Assembly: GCA_004356385.1 (NCBI GenBank)
Contig: SMXL01000117.1
Span: forward strand, 1 to 7,747
Length of the DNA: 7,747 nucleotides
Direction: 5' to 3'
Source: Bacteroidota bacterium
GTDB lineage: Bacteria; Bacteroidota; Rhodothermia; Rhodothermales; UBA10348
Below are positions 1-6,423 of this stretch, piece by piece. The position numbers were made by a program, and so were the translations under genes. Below the pieces are notes generated by a model. That model was given only the letters and a program-made list of their open reading frames with translations. It had not been told where the DNA came from and searched no databases. Positions within the stretch are counted from its first letter, which is position 1, and the number at the start of each line of letters is the position of its first letter.

Positions 1-430
1 GATTCGGTTTTGGAGCATTGCGTTCAGAGTCCCAGGCGTCCAGCGTGTTCTTGATATCGTTTACACCGCTCCGGTAAAACGAAATACCGATGGTAGAAAT
101 ATCCGAAAGCGGCCAGGCTATGCCGGCGAAATCAAACGTGACCACACCTGAAAACCGCTCTGCATGCATATAGGAAATTTCGGGATACGTGATCCCTTCC
201 AACCCGGCAGGGTTCCAGTAGCCTGCATTGGCGTCTGAGGCAATAGCAATGTGTGCGCCACCCATTCCCAGCGCTCTGGCACCCACACCGCCAGCCAGGA
301 AATCTGCGCCGTATTTGGCAACTTTCTGTCCGAGAACCGGCCCTGACAACAAGAAACTGGATAAAACGAGGGGGACAACCAGCGTCCTAAAACGCCGACG
401 GGAGGCAACGAAATGATGTAAGCGAGTCAT
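1..430 (-). CDS. PorV/PorQ-family outer-membrane protein, N-terminal part (cut by window edge)
   Basis: This is the first 143 residues of a protein that runs off the window. Residues 1-15 are basic (several Arg). A hydrophobic stretch at 17-33 ends in VLG|Q, so a signal peptide cleaved near residue 34 is likely. The mature start has the signature of the PorV/PorQ (UPF0164, FadL-like barrel) family: KYGADFLAGG at 39-48, GARALGMGGAH at 50-60 and YWNPAGL at 71-77. Known members are outer-membrane beta-barrels; PorV serves type IX secretion, but many paralogues have no assigned role, so none is assigned here. Start choice is uncertain: in-frame ATGs also lie at 442 and 454 within a 12-base tandem repeat, giving 4 or 8 extra residues. 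The 430 start already has a full-length signal peptide, and none of the three has a good ribosome binding site. It lies 134 bases after rsmB and may be transcribed separately. Confidence 0.82.
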   Translation of the reverse strand, partial: MTRLHHFVASRRRFRTLVVPLVLSSFLLSGPVLGQKVAKYGADFLAGGVGARALGMGGAHIAIASDANAGYWNPAGLEGITYPEISYMHAERFSGVVTFDFAGIAWPLSDISTIGISFYRSGVNDIKNTLDAWDSERNAPKPN

Positions 431-462
431 GCAGAAATTCATGCAAGGCTTCATGCAGAAAG
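427..462. repeat. Tandem repeat, three 12-base units, over the start of the outer-membrane protein gene
   Basis: On the plus strand the units are TCATGCAGAAAT (427-438), TCATGCAAGGCT (439-450) and TCATGCAGAAAG (451-462). Units 1 and 3 match at 11 of 12 bases and all three share TCATGCA. On the coding (minus) strand each unit supplies an in-frame ATG, at 430, 442 and 454. One more copy of the core, in the opposite orientation (TGCATGA), lies at 508-514. It could be a protein-binding array, a slippage-prone start region, or chance. Confidence 0.6.
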
Positions 463-547
463 GTCCAACTCACAGAAATGTGATCGTACCGGACAAGATT
501 TGACGGCTGCATGACGTATGCGTGATAGCCATCAAGGTTTCAAAGGG

Positions 548-569
548 ACTGATTACTCCCCCTATCAGT
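548..569 (-). terminator. Weak hairpin at the end of rsmB, possible terminator
   Basis: A perfect 6-base inverted repeat (ACTGAT at 548-553, ATCAGT at 564-569) with a 10-base loop overlaps the rsmB stop codon. On the coding strand it is followed by CCCTTTG rather than a run of T. The stem is short and AT-containing, so terminator activity is doubtful. A second imperfect hairpin (GGCT/AGCC outer arms, GCAT/ATGC inner arms) lies at 505-530, also without a T tract. Confidence 0.25.
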
Positions 570-1887
570 TCGATTTTCTCATCCTGACGGCGAAAACGCC
601 GTCTATTTCATGCTCGAACGGAAGGGTTCTGTAAAATCCTTCTGCATTCACCATCGCATTGGGGACATAGTCTGCTGCTGATTCAATCGTGAATGCCGAA
701 TTCCGGTCCAAAAAGGCACCAATCCGATCTTCGTTTTCCTCGGGCTCCAGTGTGCACGTTCCGTAGACAAGGATTCCACCGGGCTTCACAAATCGAGCTA
801 CACTGTCAAGAAGTGCGTCCTGGAGCCTCGACAGCTGCAGAATCTGCTCCGGGCTCGTCCTCCACCTTAGATCTGCTCTTTTTGACAAAACGCCCAACCC
901 CGAACAGGGCGCGTCCAACAGGACTTTGTCATACGGCTCTCCGAACTCGGACTCGGAACATTCCCGAAGGTCCACAACCCGTGTCTCGACCTGCGGAAGA
1001 TTCAATCGAGCGGCTTCTGATTCCAGAAGTCGAACACGGGATTTGTTCTTGTCGACACCCAAGATGAGTCCGGTTGAGCCTACCCGATCCGCCATGTATA
1101 TCGCCTTGCCACCTGGGGCGGCGCAGGCATCCAAAATTCTCTCGCCAGGTTGCGGATCCATCACTCGAACAACACCCCCAGCGGCTTCGTCCTGAATGAG
1201 GAGCGTACCGTCCTGAACGAGTTCTTTCTTAAAGAATGGACTGAGCCGAGTCGACCGAATGAAGTCCTCGAAAAAAGGGGACTCCTGGGCCCCGTCAACC
1301 CCCATCTCTTCCAAAAGTCCAGATCGGTGCTGGGTGCTTTGCTGCGTTCGGAGTCGAATTCCGAATCGAGGTCGTTCATTGTTGTGCTCAAGCAGAGCGA
1401 TCGTTTTCGCTTCCCCAAAACGATCGATCCATCGCTCAACCATCCAGGTGGGATGCGAGTGAGCAATTGCGAGTGCATCCACGGGTCCGGTACCCATCGG
1501 GACGGGCAATCTGTTTTTCTCTCTTATCGTACGTCTGAGAATTCCGTTCACCAACCCGGTAACTCGTTTACCCACCTCAGCCTTAGCACAGTCGACCATT
1601 TCGTTTACGACCGCGTGATCAGGCGTACGAGTATGGAGTAATTCGTACAATCCCATGCGAAGGATAATTCGGACTTTGGGCTCTAACAGCGCTGGGTCCC
1701 CCTGATAGAACTGGTCTACCAGAAAGTCCAACCAGCGCCGTCTTCGCGTTACTCCAGCAACCAAATCGGCCAACTTACCGTCATGCTCGGTCTTTGAGGC
1801 CGTTGGACGCCGGGAGAGCCCAATAAATGCTCCACCTTGTTCAATTCGCTCCAGTTCGCGAAGAGCTTCCTGACGACTAGACGTCAT
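565..1887 (-). CDS. rsmB: 16S rRNA (cytosine967-C5)-methyltransferase RsmB
   Basis: This enzyme transfers methyl from S-adenosylmethionine to C5 of C967 in 16S rRNA in the cytoplasm during small-subunit maturation. The 440-residue length is normal for the family. An N-terminal NusB-like RNA-binding domain spans about 5-125, including DHAVVNEMV at 90-98 and LVNGILRR at 112-119. A linker region leads to the Rossmann methyltransferase domain from about 226. Visible motifs are the SAM-binding DACAAPGGK at 253-261, an acidic motif with D279 (GVDKNK), motif IV DAPCSG at 325-330 with C328, and motif VI YGTCTLEPEENE at 375-386 with C378. C378 is the expected nucleophile and C328 aids release, as known for RsmB. 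Both cysteines are present, so it should be active. It starts 20 bases after the peptidase stop with only a weak purine stretch (AAGAGAA) upstream, suggesting co-transcription. No disruption is seen. Confidence 0.95.
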   Translation of the reverse strand: MTSSRQEALRELERIEQGGAFIGLSRRPTASKTEHDGKLADLVAGVTRRRRWLDFLVDQFYQGDPALLEPKVRIILRMGLYELLHTRTPDHAVVNEMVDCAKAEVGKRVTGLVNGILRRTIREKNRLPVPMGTGPVDALAIAHSHPTWMVERWIDRFGEAKTIALLEHNNERPRFGIRLRTQQSTQHRSGLLEEMGVDGAQESPFFEDFIRSTRLSPFFKKELVQDGTLLIQDEAAGGVVRVMDPQPGERILDACAAPGGKAIYMADRVGSTGLILGVDKNKSRVRLLESEAARLNLPQVETRVVDLRECSESEFGEPYDKVLLDAPCSGLGVLSKRADLRWRTSPEQILQLSRLQDALLDSVARFVKPGGILVYGTCTLEPEENEDRIGAFLDRNSAFTIESAADYVPNAMVNAEGFYRTLPFEHEIDGVFAVRMRKSN

Positions 1888-1907
1888 TTCTCTTGTTTGC
1901 GTTGAAT

Positions 1908-3482
1908 CTACCTCGGCTCTCGCCTCGCCGGGCGACAGGCTCCAACTTGTCTGGGCCGACCTGAACGAGAGGTCACCGGCAGATTCGCTCTTGTTCGATC
2001 AAATCGAACGGGATCTTCCGAGGCCATATAGGCCAGCATCGCCGCGACCGTTGCATTGTCCTTCAAGTCGTCGAAAACAATTTTATCGTACGTATCGCGA
2101 TTGGTATGCCACGTATACTGCCGATATTCGTCATACGGCGATTGCAGTCGGAAACTCGGCGCGCCGGCACAGACAAACGATGTATGGTCACTCCCGGAAT
2201 TATTCATCGGACCGGGTAATTCCAGTAAAATTGTGTCCGCAAGTTCTCTGGGTACGACAGCCATCCACTTAGGAATGTGGGCGGCAGAATTGAGGTATCC
2301 CTGACCTTCAATCCGTTCAAATCGCCACGTCCCGTTATCCTGATTGAAAGCAGCCTGAAGTCCATCGACCACTTCGGGATGGTCTTCTCTAAAAGAACTC
2401 GAACCGATCAGCCCCATTTCTTCCGCCCCCCAATGGCCCACCATAATGGTCCGACGAGGATTGGGATAGGCTGTTTTCAGAATACGCATTGCTTCGAGCA
2501 TGGTAATCGAACCGGTCCCGTTGTCCGTAGCGCCGCTCGCTGAATGCCATGAATCCAAATGAGCGCCAAGCAACACATATTCATCTGGCAACTCCGTTCC
2601 CGTCAATTGGGCGATCACATTGAATTGAGGTACGACACCAAGATCCTGGCTTTCTGCACTTACCTGTAGCACCGGTGTCGTTCCATTCTCAATCAATCGG
2701 AACAGCAGTCCATAATCTTCGCACGACATATCGAATCCAACCGCATGCTTCGCACTTGTACTAACGACTTTGTTCACACCCCAGCCGCCGGACCATCTCG
2801 ACGTAATCACACCGGCTGCTCCCGCGGAATCAACAGCAACAGTGGGAGAATCCTCGGTTGCCATTACTATGGGTCTCGTTCTGGCTCCGAATGCCCTTCG
2901 GTTCGCTGTACGAATAGAGTCAATACGCTCGACGGTCTCTTCACGGGCATATTTCTCAAGCTCCTGACTGGCACGACACATGGGCTCAGGAGCGGAAAGA
3001 AGGACGAATTTCCCCCGGATTGTAGAGAGCCATTCAACGGCCGACTCACCGTCCATCCCCTCCGGCGGAATCACCACTTCACCTCTGACCGTCCCGTTTG
3101 TACCGGGACTCCATGCCAGCAGATGAGTCTCCATGGTTCGAACACGCGGTTCCAGCATATCGACGTGAAGCGTCCCTTGCTGCCAGCCATTCCATGTACC
3201 GTACTCCTCTTTTCGAACCGGAACACCCCAGCTTTCGTACGTCTCCACCAGCCAGTCCTGGGCAGCTGCTAGATTGGGCGATCCGGCCAATCTAGGGCCG
3301 TAATAGTCGATGAGGCGATGGGCCAAAACCTCGGTTTGTGAGTTATTGATCCCCTCCTCCCACATCTGTTGAATCACAGGGTCGTCTGTCGGATAGGATT
3401 GACCATGGCTCTGTAGGACACCCGGAAATGCTGTAACAGCACAAAGGACAAGCGCGGATACAAAGTGGCGATGAGACTTCAT
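1908..3482 (-). CDS. Secreted M28-family zinc peptidase (carboxypeptidase Q-like)
   Basis: A predicted exported di-zinc aminopeptidase or carboxypeptidase of 524 residues. Residues 1-28 form a signal peptide (basic start, hydrophobic 7-23, likely cleavage near 27-29). C14 is preceded by LVL, not a lipobox, so it is not a lipoprotein. A protease-associated (PA)-like insertion lies at about 115-255, followed by the M28 catalytic domain at about 280-490. Expected metal and catalytic residues are all seen: H308 and D310 in GAHLD, D320 in ATDNGTG, the E354-E355 pair in GAEEMG, D382 in NQDNGT and H459 in WHTNRDT. The order matches carboxypeptidase Q/PGCP. E354 would be the general base. The substrate cannot be predicted; nutrient peptide breakdown in the periplasm or outside the cell is the usual role. 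The Arg-rich tail (515-524) is odd but resembles relatives as I remember them. It lies between citF (92-base gap) and rsmB (20-base gap), with no obvious functional tie to either. Confidence 0.92.
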   Translation of the reverse strand: MKSHRHFVSALVLCAVTAFPGVLQSHGQSYPTDDPVIQQMWEEGINNSQTEVLAHRLIDYYGPRLAGSPNLAAAQDWLVETYESWGVPVRKEEYGTWNGWQQGTLHVDMLEPRVRTMETHLLAWSPGTNGTVRGEVVIPPEGMDGESAVEWLSTIRGKFVLLSAPEPMCRASQELEKYAREETVERIDSIRTANRRAFGARTRPIVMATEDSPTVAVDSAGAAGVITSRWSGGWGVNKVVSTSAKHAVGFDMSCEDYGLLFRLIENGTTPVLQVSAESQDLGVVPQFNVIAQLTGTELPDEYVLLGAHLDSWHSASGATDNGTGSITMLEAMRILKTAYPNPRRTIMVGHWGAEEMGLIGSSSFREDHPEVVDGLQAAFNQDNGTWRFERIEGQGYLNSAAHIPKWMAVVPRELADTILLELPGPMNNSGSDHTSFVCAGAPSFRLQSPYDEYRQYTWHTNRDTYDKIVFDDLKDNATVAAMLAYMASEDPVRFDRTRANLPVTSRSGRPRQVGACRPARREPR

Positions 3483-3506
3483 TATTACATCAATTTCGAT
3501 TTTGAA

Positions 3507-3512
3507 ATATTA
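3507..3512 (-). promoter_or_regulatory. Possible -10 element before the M28 peptidase gene
   Basis: On the minus strand TAATAT ends 24 bases before the peptidase ATG, in an AT-rich patch (about 3481-3525) that contrasts with the flanking coding DNA. No convincing TTGACA-type -35 box and no clear Bacteroidota TANNTTTG element is seen. No Shine-Dalgarno sequence precedes the ATG; the upstream bases are A/T-rich, as is common in Bacteroidota. This is a weak call, supported mainly by the change of gene function and the wider gap after citF. Confidence 0.25.
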
Positions 3513-3574
3513 CTTCTTCTACGGTGGCTACACGTTTTTGGACCTGCTACGGGTCCCCAATCTCGCGGGCTTTC

Positions 3575-5155
3575 TTATTCGGGCACTTGCCATACCGTAT
3601 CGATAACCGTTCCATCGACCCACTTGACTACGGCGACCGGTATATCAGAGATGCGGGGTTTCTCCGGTTTTCCGCCCAAAAGCCGTCTTACTTCTTTCTG
3701 AATATCCTCGATTGGTCGAATGGGTAAATCCGAATTTCGAAGCTTACGCAAGAGATCTTTCCGACGGGGATTGATCGCAATACCTCTCTCACACACGATT
3801 ACATCGATCAGTTCTCCGGGTCCTGTGATCGTCGTTACTTCATCCACGATCACCGGAATTCGATCACGAAACGCAGGTACGGCCAGAATGGTACAGCGAC
3901 CCGCTAGGCAATTTTGCCATCCTCCGATTCCATGAAGCAAGAGTCCGTCGGAATGCGTGACCACGTTGCCGTTAAAATTGATATCCACTTCTGTCGCTCC
4001 AAGCACGACGGCATCCACAAGGCTCGCGAAATTTCCTTTCCCGTGATAGTTGTAAGACGTGAACGGTGATGTGGCCACGTGGTTTGGATGCGAGCCGATG
4101 GATTCAACACCCGCCAGGTCAAACGTTTGTCCATCCAGGATATAGTCGGTCAGGCCTTCCTCAAGCATATCAACCAGATACTGTGTCGATCCGCCTCTAA
4201 CGAATCGGGCTTTGACACCGGCTTCCTGCATCATTTCCTTAAGAAAACCAATGAAAGCCAAGGCAATTCCACCCGCTCCGGCTTGAAATGAAAATCCGTC
4301 TTTCATTATTCCGGCATCGCGGATGAACCTCGCGACATATTCTGCAATCAAAAGACGATCTGGGCTCTTAGTGACCTTGGTGGTGCCAGAAACTATTTTG
4401 GCCGGGTCTCCAATCGATTCAACCTCCACGACGTAATCCACGTTATTGCCTTGAATTTGCCACGGATGACACGGAAAGGGAACGAGATTGTCGGTGACCA
4501 CGATCACATGTTCAGCATAAATCGAATCGGCAAGGGCGAAGCCGAGCGAGCCACACGCTGAAGGGCCGTGAGATCCGTCGGCATTTCCAAATGAATCGGC
4601 CGTTGGGGCGGCTATGATTGCGATATCGATTTTGACTTCGCCGTCCTGAATGGCCTGCCAGCGCCCTCCGTGGGATCTGAGGACACCCATCCCCTTCATT
4701 TTGCCTCTGGAACAATATTCACCAAGCGGGCCATTCATACTGCCCTCGATGTGATGTACCACACCCTTCTTCATCAAATCGATGACCGGCTCCTGACAAG
4801 GAAAAGAAGCACTGGGAAACCAGACCAGGCCTTTCGCCCCCATCTTTCCTGCCGTCTGGAGCGCCGTCAATGCGACCTGGTCTCCGTTACGAAGATGGTG
4901 ATGCGTCGAAATGACCATTCCATTCTTAAGTCCGCATTTCTTGAGCGCCGTTTCCAAATCCGGGACGCGTTTGTCTCCGCTCTTTGGGAAATCTCTGCTG
5001 GAACGTATGGGCGGACCATACTTTCGGCCTTGCGGCTTTACTCCCTTGGCTCCCCTGTAAGGTTTCACCCGAATCCCGTTGACTTCGACAGGAACACGTC
5101 TTCCAAGCTTATTAACTACGAAAGACGGTTCTGATAACTCTTTTCCCATACGCAT
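3575..5155 (-). CDS. citF: Citrate lyase alpha subunit (citrate/citramalate:ACP transferase), CitF family
   Basis: CitF swaps acetate on the acetyl carrier protein for citrate, giving citryl-ACP and acetate, before CitE cleaves it. The 526 residues are about family length and align with remembered enterobacterial CitF from end to end: ALKKCGLKNGM at 70-80, SRGKM at 149-153, SHGGR at 161-165, DSFGNADG at 187-194, CGSLGFA at 201-207, QAGAGG at 291-296, HPNHV at 356-360, ATEVDINFNGNV at 387-398, GIAINPRR at 458-465 and VDGTVIDTVWQV at 513-524. Differences include GGWQNCL at 411-417, where remembered CitF has GGHxDTA, and THHHLRNGD where it has FHHAFRGGD. Substrate may therefore differ (citrate, citramalate or another 3-hydroxy acid). 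M1 and M3 are both possible starts. A 9-codon frame at 5184-5155 ends in a TAATG overlap with M1. It follows the CitDE gene by 41 bases, keeping the usual D-E-F order. Confidence 0.9.
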   Translation of the reverse strand: MRMGKELSEPSFVVNKLGRRVPVEVNGIRVKPYRGAKGVKPQGRKYGPPIRSSRDFPKSGDKRVPDLETALKKCGLKNGMVISTHHHLRNGDQVALTALQTAGKMGAKGLVWFPSASFPCQEPVIDLMKKGVVHHIEGSMNGPLGEYCSRGKMKGMGVLRSHGGRWQAIQDGEVKIDIAIIAAPTADSFGNADGSHGPSACGSLGFALADSIYAEHVIVVTDNLVPFPCHPWQIQGNNVDYVVEVESIGDPAKIVSGTTKVTKSPDRLLIAEYVARFIRDAGIMKDGFSFQAGAGGIALAFIGFLKEMMQEAGVKARFVRGGSTQYLVDMLEEGLTDYILDGQTFDLAGVESIGSHPNHVATSPFTSYNYHGKGNFASLVDAVVLGATEVDINFNGNVVTHSDGLLLHGIGGWQNCLAGRCTILAVPAFRDRIPVIVDEVTTITGPGELIDVIVCERGIAINPRRKDLLRKLRNSDLPIRPIEDIQKEVRRLLGGKPEKPRISDIPVAVVKWVDGTVIDTVWQVPE

Positions 5156-5184
5156 TATTCTTGGCGAACCCTTCTCTGGTTCAT
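5155..5184 (-). other. Possible 9-codon leader frame overlapping the citF start
   Basis: An ATG at 5184-5182 opens a frame for MNQRRVRQE whose TAA stop shares one base with the citF ATG (TAATG). A GGGA sequence sits a few bases upstream of this small ATG, whereas citF itself has only a poorly spaced AGAAGGG about 14 bases away. The arrangement would allow reinitiation coupling between a tiny peptide and CitF. A frame this short arises easily by chance. Confidence 0.2.
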
Positions 5185-5196
5185 CGTTTTTCCCGT

Positions 5197-6414
5197 TTAC
5201 TGAATAAGCCCCGCCTTACGGGCATTCTCTATCAACCGTTTCGCACGCAATACCACAGGCGGATCAATCATCCGCGATCCCAAACTGACTACGCTCAATC
5301 CTTCGGATTCTGCGGCGTCAAAGGCCGTGCAAATTTCTTGAGCCTGGCCAATTTCATCGGATGTGGGAGCGTATGCCTCGTGGATCAGCTGAATCTGCCT
5401 GGGATGGATACATCCCATTCCTTCATAACCCATGTTTCTGGATCGGGAGGCGCAGGCGGACAATCCCTCCGGGTCTCCCACATCGCTGAACACCGAATCG
5501 TTTGCCTGGATTCCGGCCGCTCTTGCGGCATTCACGAGCCTCATTCTCGCGTACAGTGATTCCTTCCCTTCCCGCGTTTTTCGAACACCCAGGTCTGCGG
5601 TATAATCTTCCAGTCCCATCGCGAGAGCCACAACCGTATCTGTTGCTGATGCGATCTCAAATGCCCTCTCAATACCAAGCGCAGATTCCAAGATGGGCAG
5701 AAGCCAGATTACTTTATCCTGTCTTTTGCTTTTTTGAATTTTGTTAATCCGATTCTGAACCTGTCTTACTTCAGTCGCACTTTCGATTTTGGGAAGAAGT
5801 ATTAAATCTGGCGATTCGGGGATAATCTCGTCTAGATCCGCGAGACCAAGCGGAAAATGGTTGATACGCACCATTCGTTCGGCTCCCATGAAATCTACTT
5901 CTGCGAGTGCGTTTCGAACCACGAGCCTGGCCGAATCCTTTTCCTCCGGATGGACGGAATCCTCCAGGTCCAGAATGATGGCATCGGGATCGTGCAAGCC
6001 GGCATTGATCATAAATTTCGGCTCATTCCCGGGCAAATAGAGTCTTGATCGGCGGAGGCGGTCCTTCGCTGTCGATTGAGGTTTGAGTCTCGGGCGCTTC
6101 ACGAGGGCATCGCCTTTGAATCCGGCGCGCCGCAACGCCGTTTCCAGGCGAGCTCTGATTACAAACGGAAGTGCGCCGCGGTCGATTACCTCTACTATTC
6201 CACTCTGAAATCCGAACACCTTCAAAGCGTCCGTCACAGATTTCCGAATCGAAGAACCATAAAATGCTTCAACTTTGGACTGAATATCGACAATCAATTC
6301 GCCTGAGTCATCGCCCGATATGGACACGAATAAATCCGACCGCGTGTTGGTATCCGCCCTCCCGGCATTGCCGTTACGCTCCATGGATGATCTATCCGTT
6401 TTTCTTGTGCCCAT
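5197..6414 (-). CDS. Fused citrate lyase acyl carrier protein and beta subunit (CitD-CitE)
   Basis: A single 405-residue chain joins two citrate lyase subunits that are normally separate. Residues about 20-100 match CitD, the gamma or acyl-carrier subunit: a short beta start, FYGSSIRKSV at 51-60 and DRGALPFVIRARLE at 78-91. A linker (about 101-120) leads to a complete CitE/HpcH-HpaI aldolase domain with RRSRLYLPGNEP at 121-132, DAIILDLEDSV at 144-154, LPKIES at 207-212, ILESALG at 241-247, GLEDY at 267-271 and IHPRQI at 336-341. By family comparison, E243 and D270 are the likely Mg2+ ligands. CitE cleaves citryl-ACP to oxaloacetate and acetyl-ACP, or citramalyl-ACP to pyruvate and acetyl-ACP. 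The region aligned to the CitD prosthetic-group serine reads TRSD rather than ESGD, so the attachment site is unclear (S26 is nearest). M11 is an alternative start that keeps both domains. It begins 9 bases after the dehydrogenase stop and precedes citF. Confidence 0.9.
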   Translation of the reverse strand: MGTRKTDRSSMERNGNAGRADTNTRSDLFVSISGDDSGELIVDIQSKVEAFYGSSIRKSVTDALKVFGFQSGIVEVIDRGALPFVIRARLETALRRAGFKGDALVKRPRLKPQSTAKDRLRRSRLYLPGNEPKFMINAGLHDPDAIILDLEDSVHPEEKDSARLVVRNALAEVDFMGAERMVRINHFPLGLADLDEIIPESPDLILLPKIESATEVRQVQNRINKIQKSKRQDKVIWLLPILESALGIERAFEIASATDTVVALAMGLEDYTADLGVRKTREGKESLYARMRLVNAARAAGIQANDSVFSDVGDPEGLSACASRSRNMGYEGMGCIHPRQIQLIHEAYAPTSDEIGQAQEICTAFDAAESEGLSVVSLGSRMIDPPVVLRAKRLIENARKAGLIQ

Positions 6415-6423
6415 AATCTGAAG

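Noticed and set aside
455..564. Search for a promoter between rsmB and the outer-membrane protein gene
   Set aside because: TTG and TACGAT fragments occur, but no pair has correct spacing for either a sigma-70 or a Bacteroidota-type promoter.
1150..1641. 163-codon open frame on the plus strand
   Set aside because: It is antisense to rsmB, whose motifs are intact across the same bases; no recognisable protein features.
2745..3272. 175-codon open frame on the plus strand
   Set aside because: It is antisense to the M28 peptidase, rich in Arg, Cys, His and Pro with no domain pattern; it is a shadow of the real gene.
3430..3445. Possible lipoprotein box around Cys14 of the M28 peptidase
   Set aside because: The residue before the cysteine is Leu, not Gly, Ala or Ser, and the cysteine sits inside the hydrophobic core of the signal peptide.
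3540..3556. GGACC/GGTCC inverted repeat shortly after the citF stop, considered as a terminator
   Set aside because: The stem is only 5 base pairs and on the transcribed strand it is followed by A residues rather than T residues. It may be chance.
4670..5134. 154-codon open frame on the plus strand
   Set aside because: It is antisense to the conserved N-terminal third of citF and shows no motif of its own.
5197..6414. CitE part read as a CLYBL-like or malyl-CoA lyase rather than citrate lyase beta
   Set aside because: The adjacent full-length CitF and the attached CitD domain favour a citrate/citramalate lyase complex, although action on a CoA thioester cannot be excluded given the unclear carrier serine.
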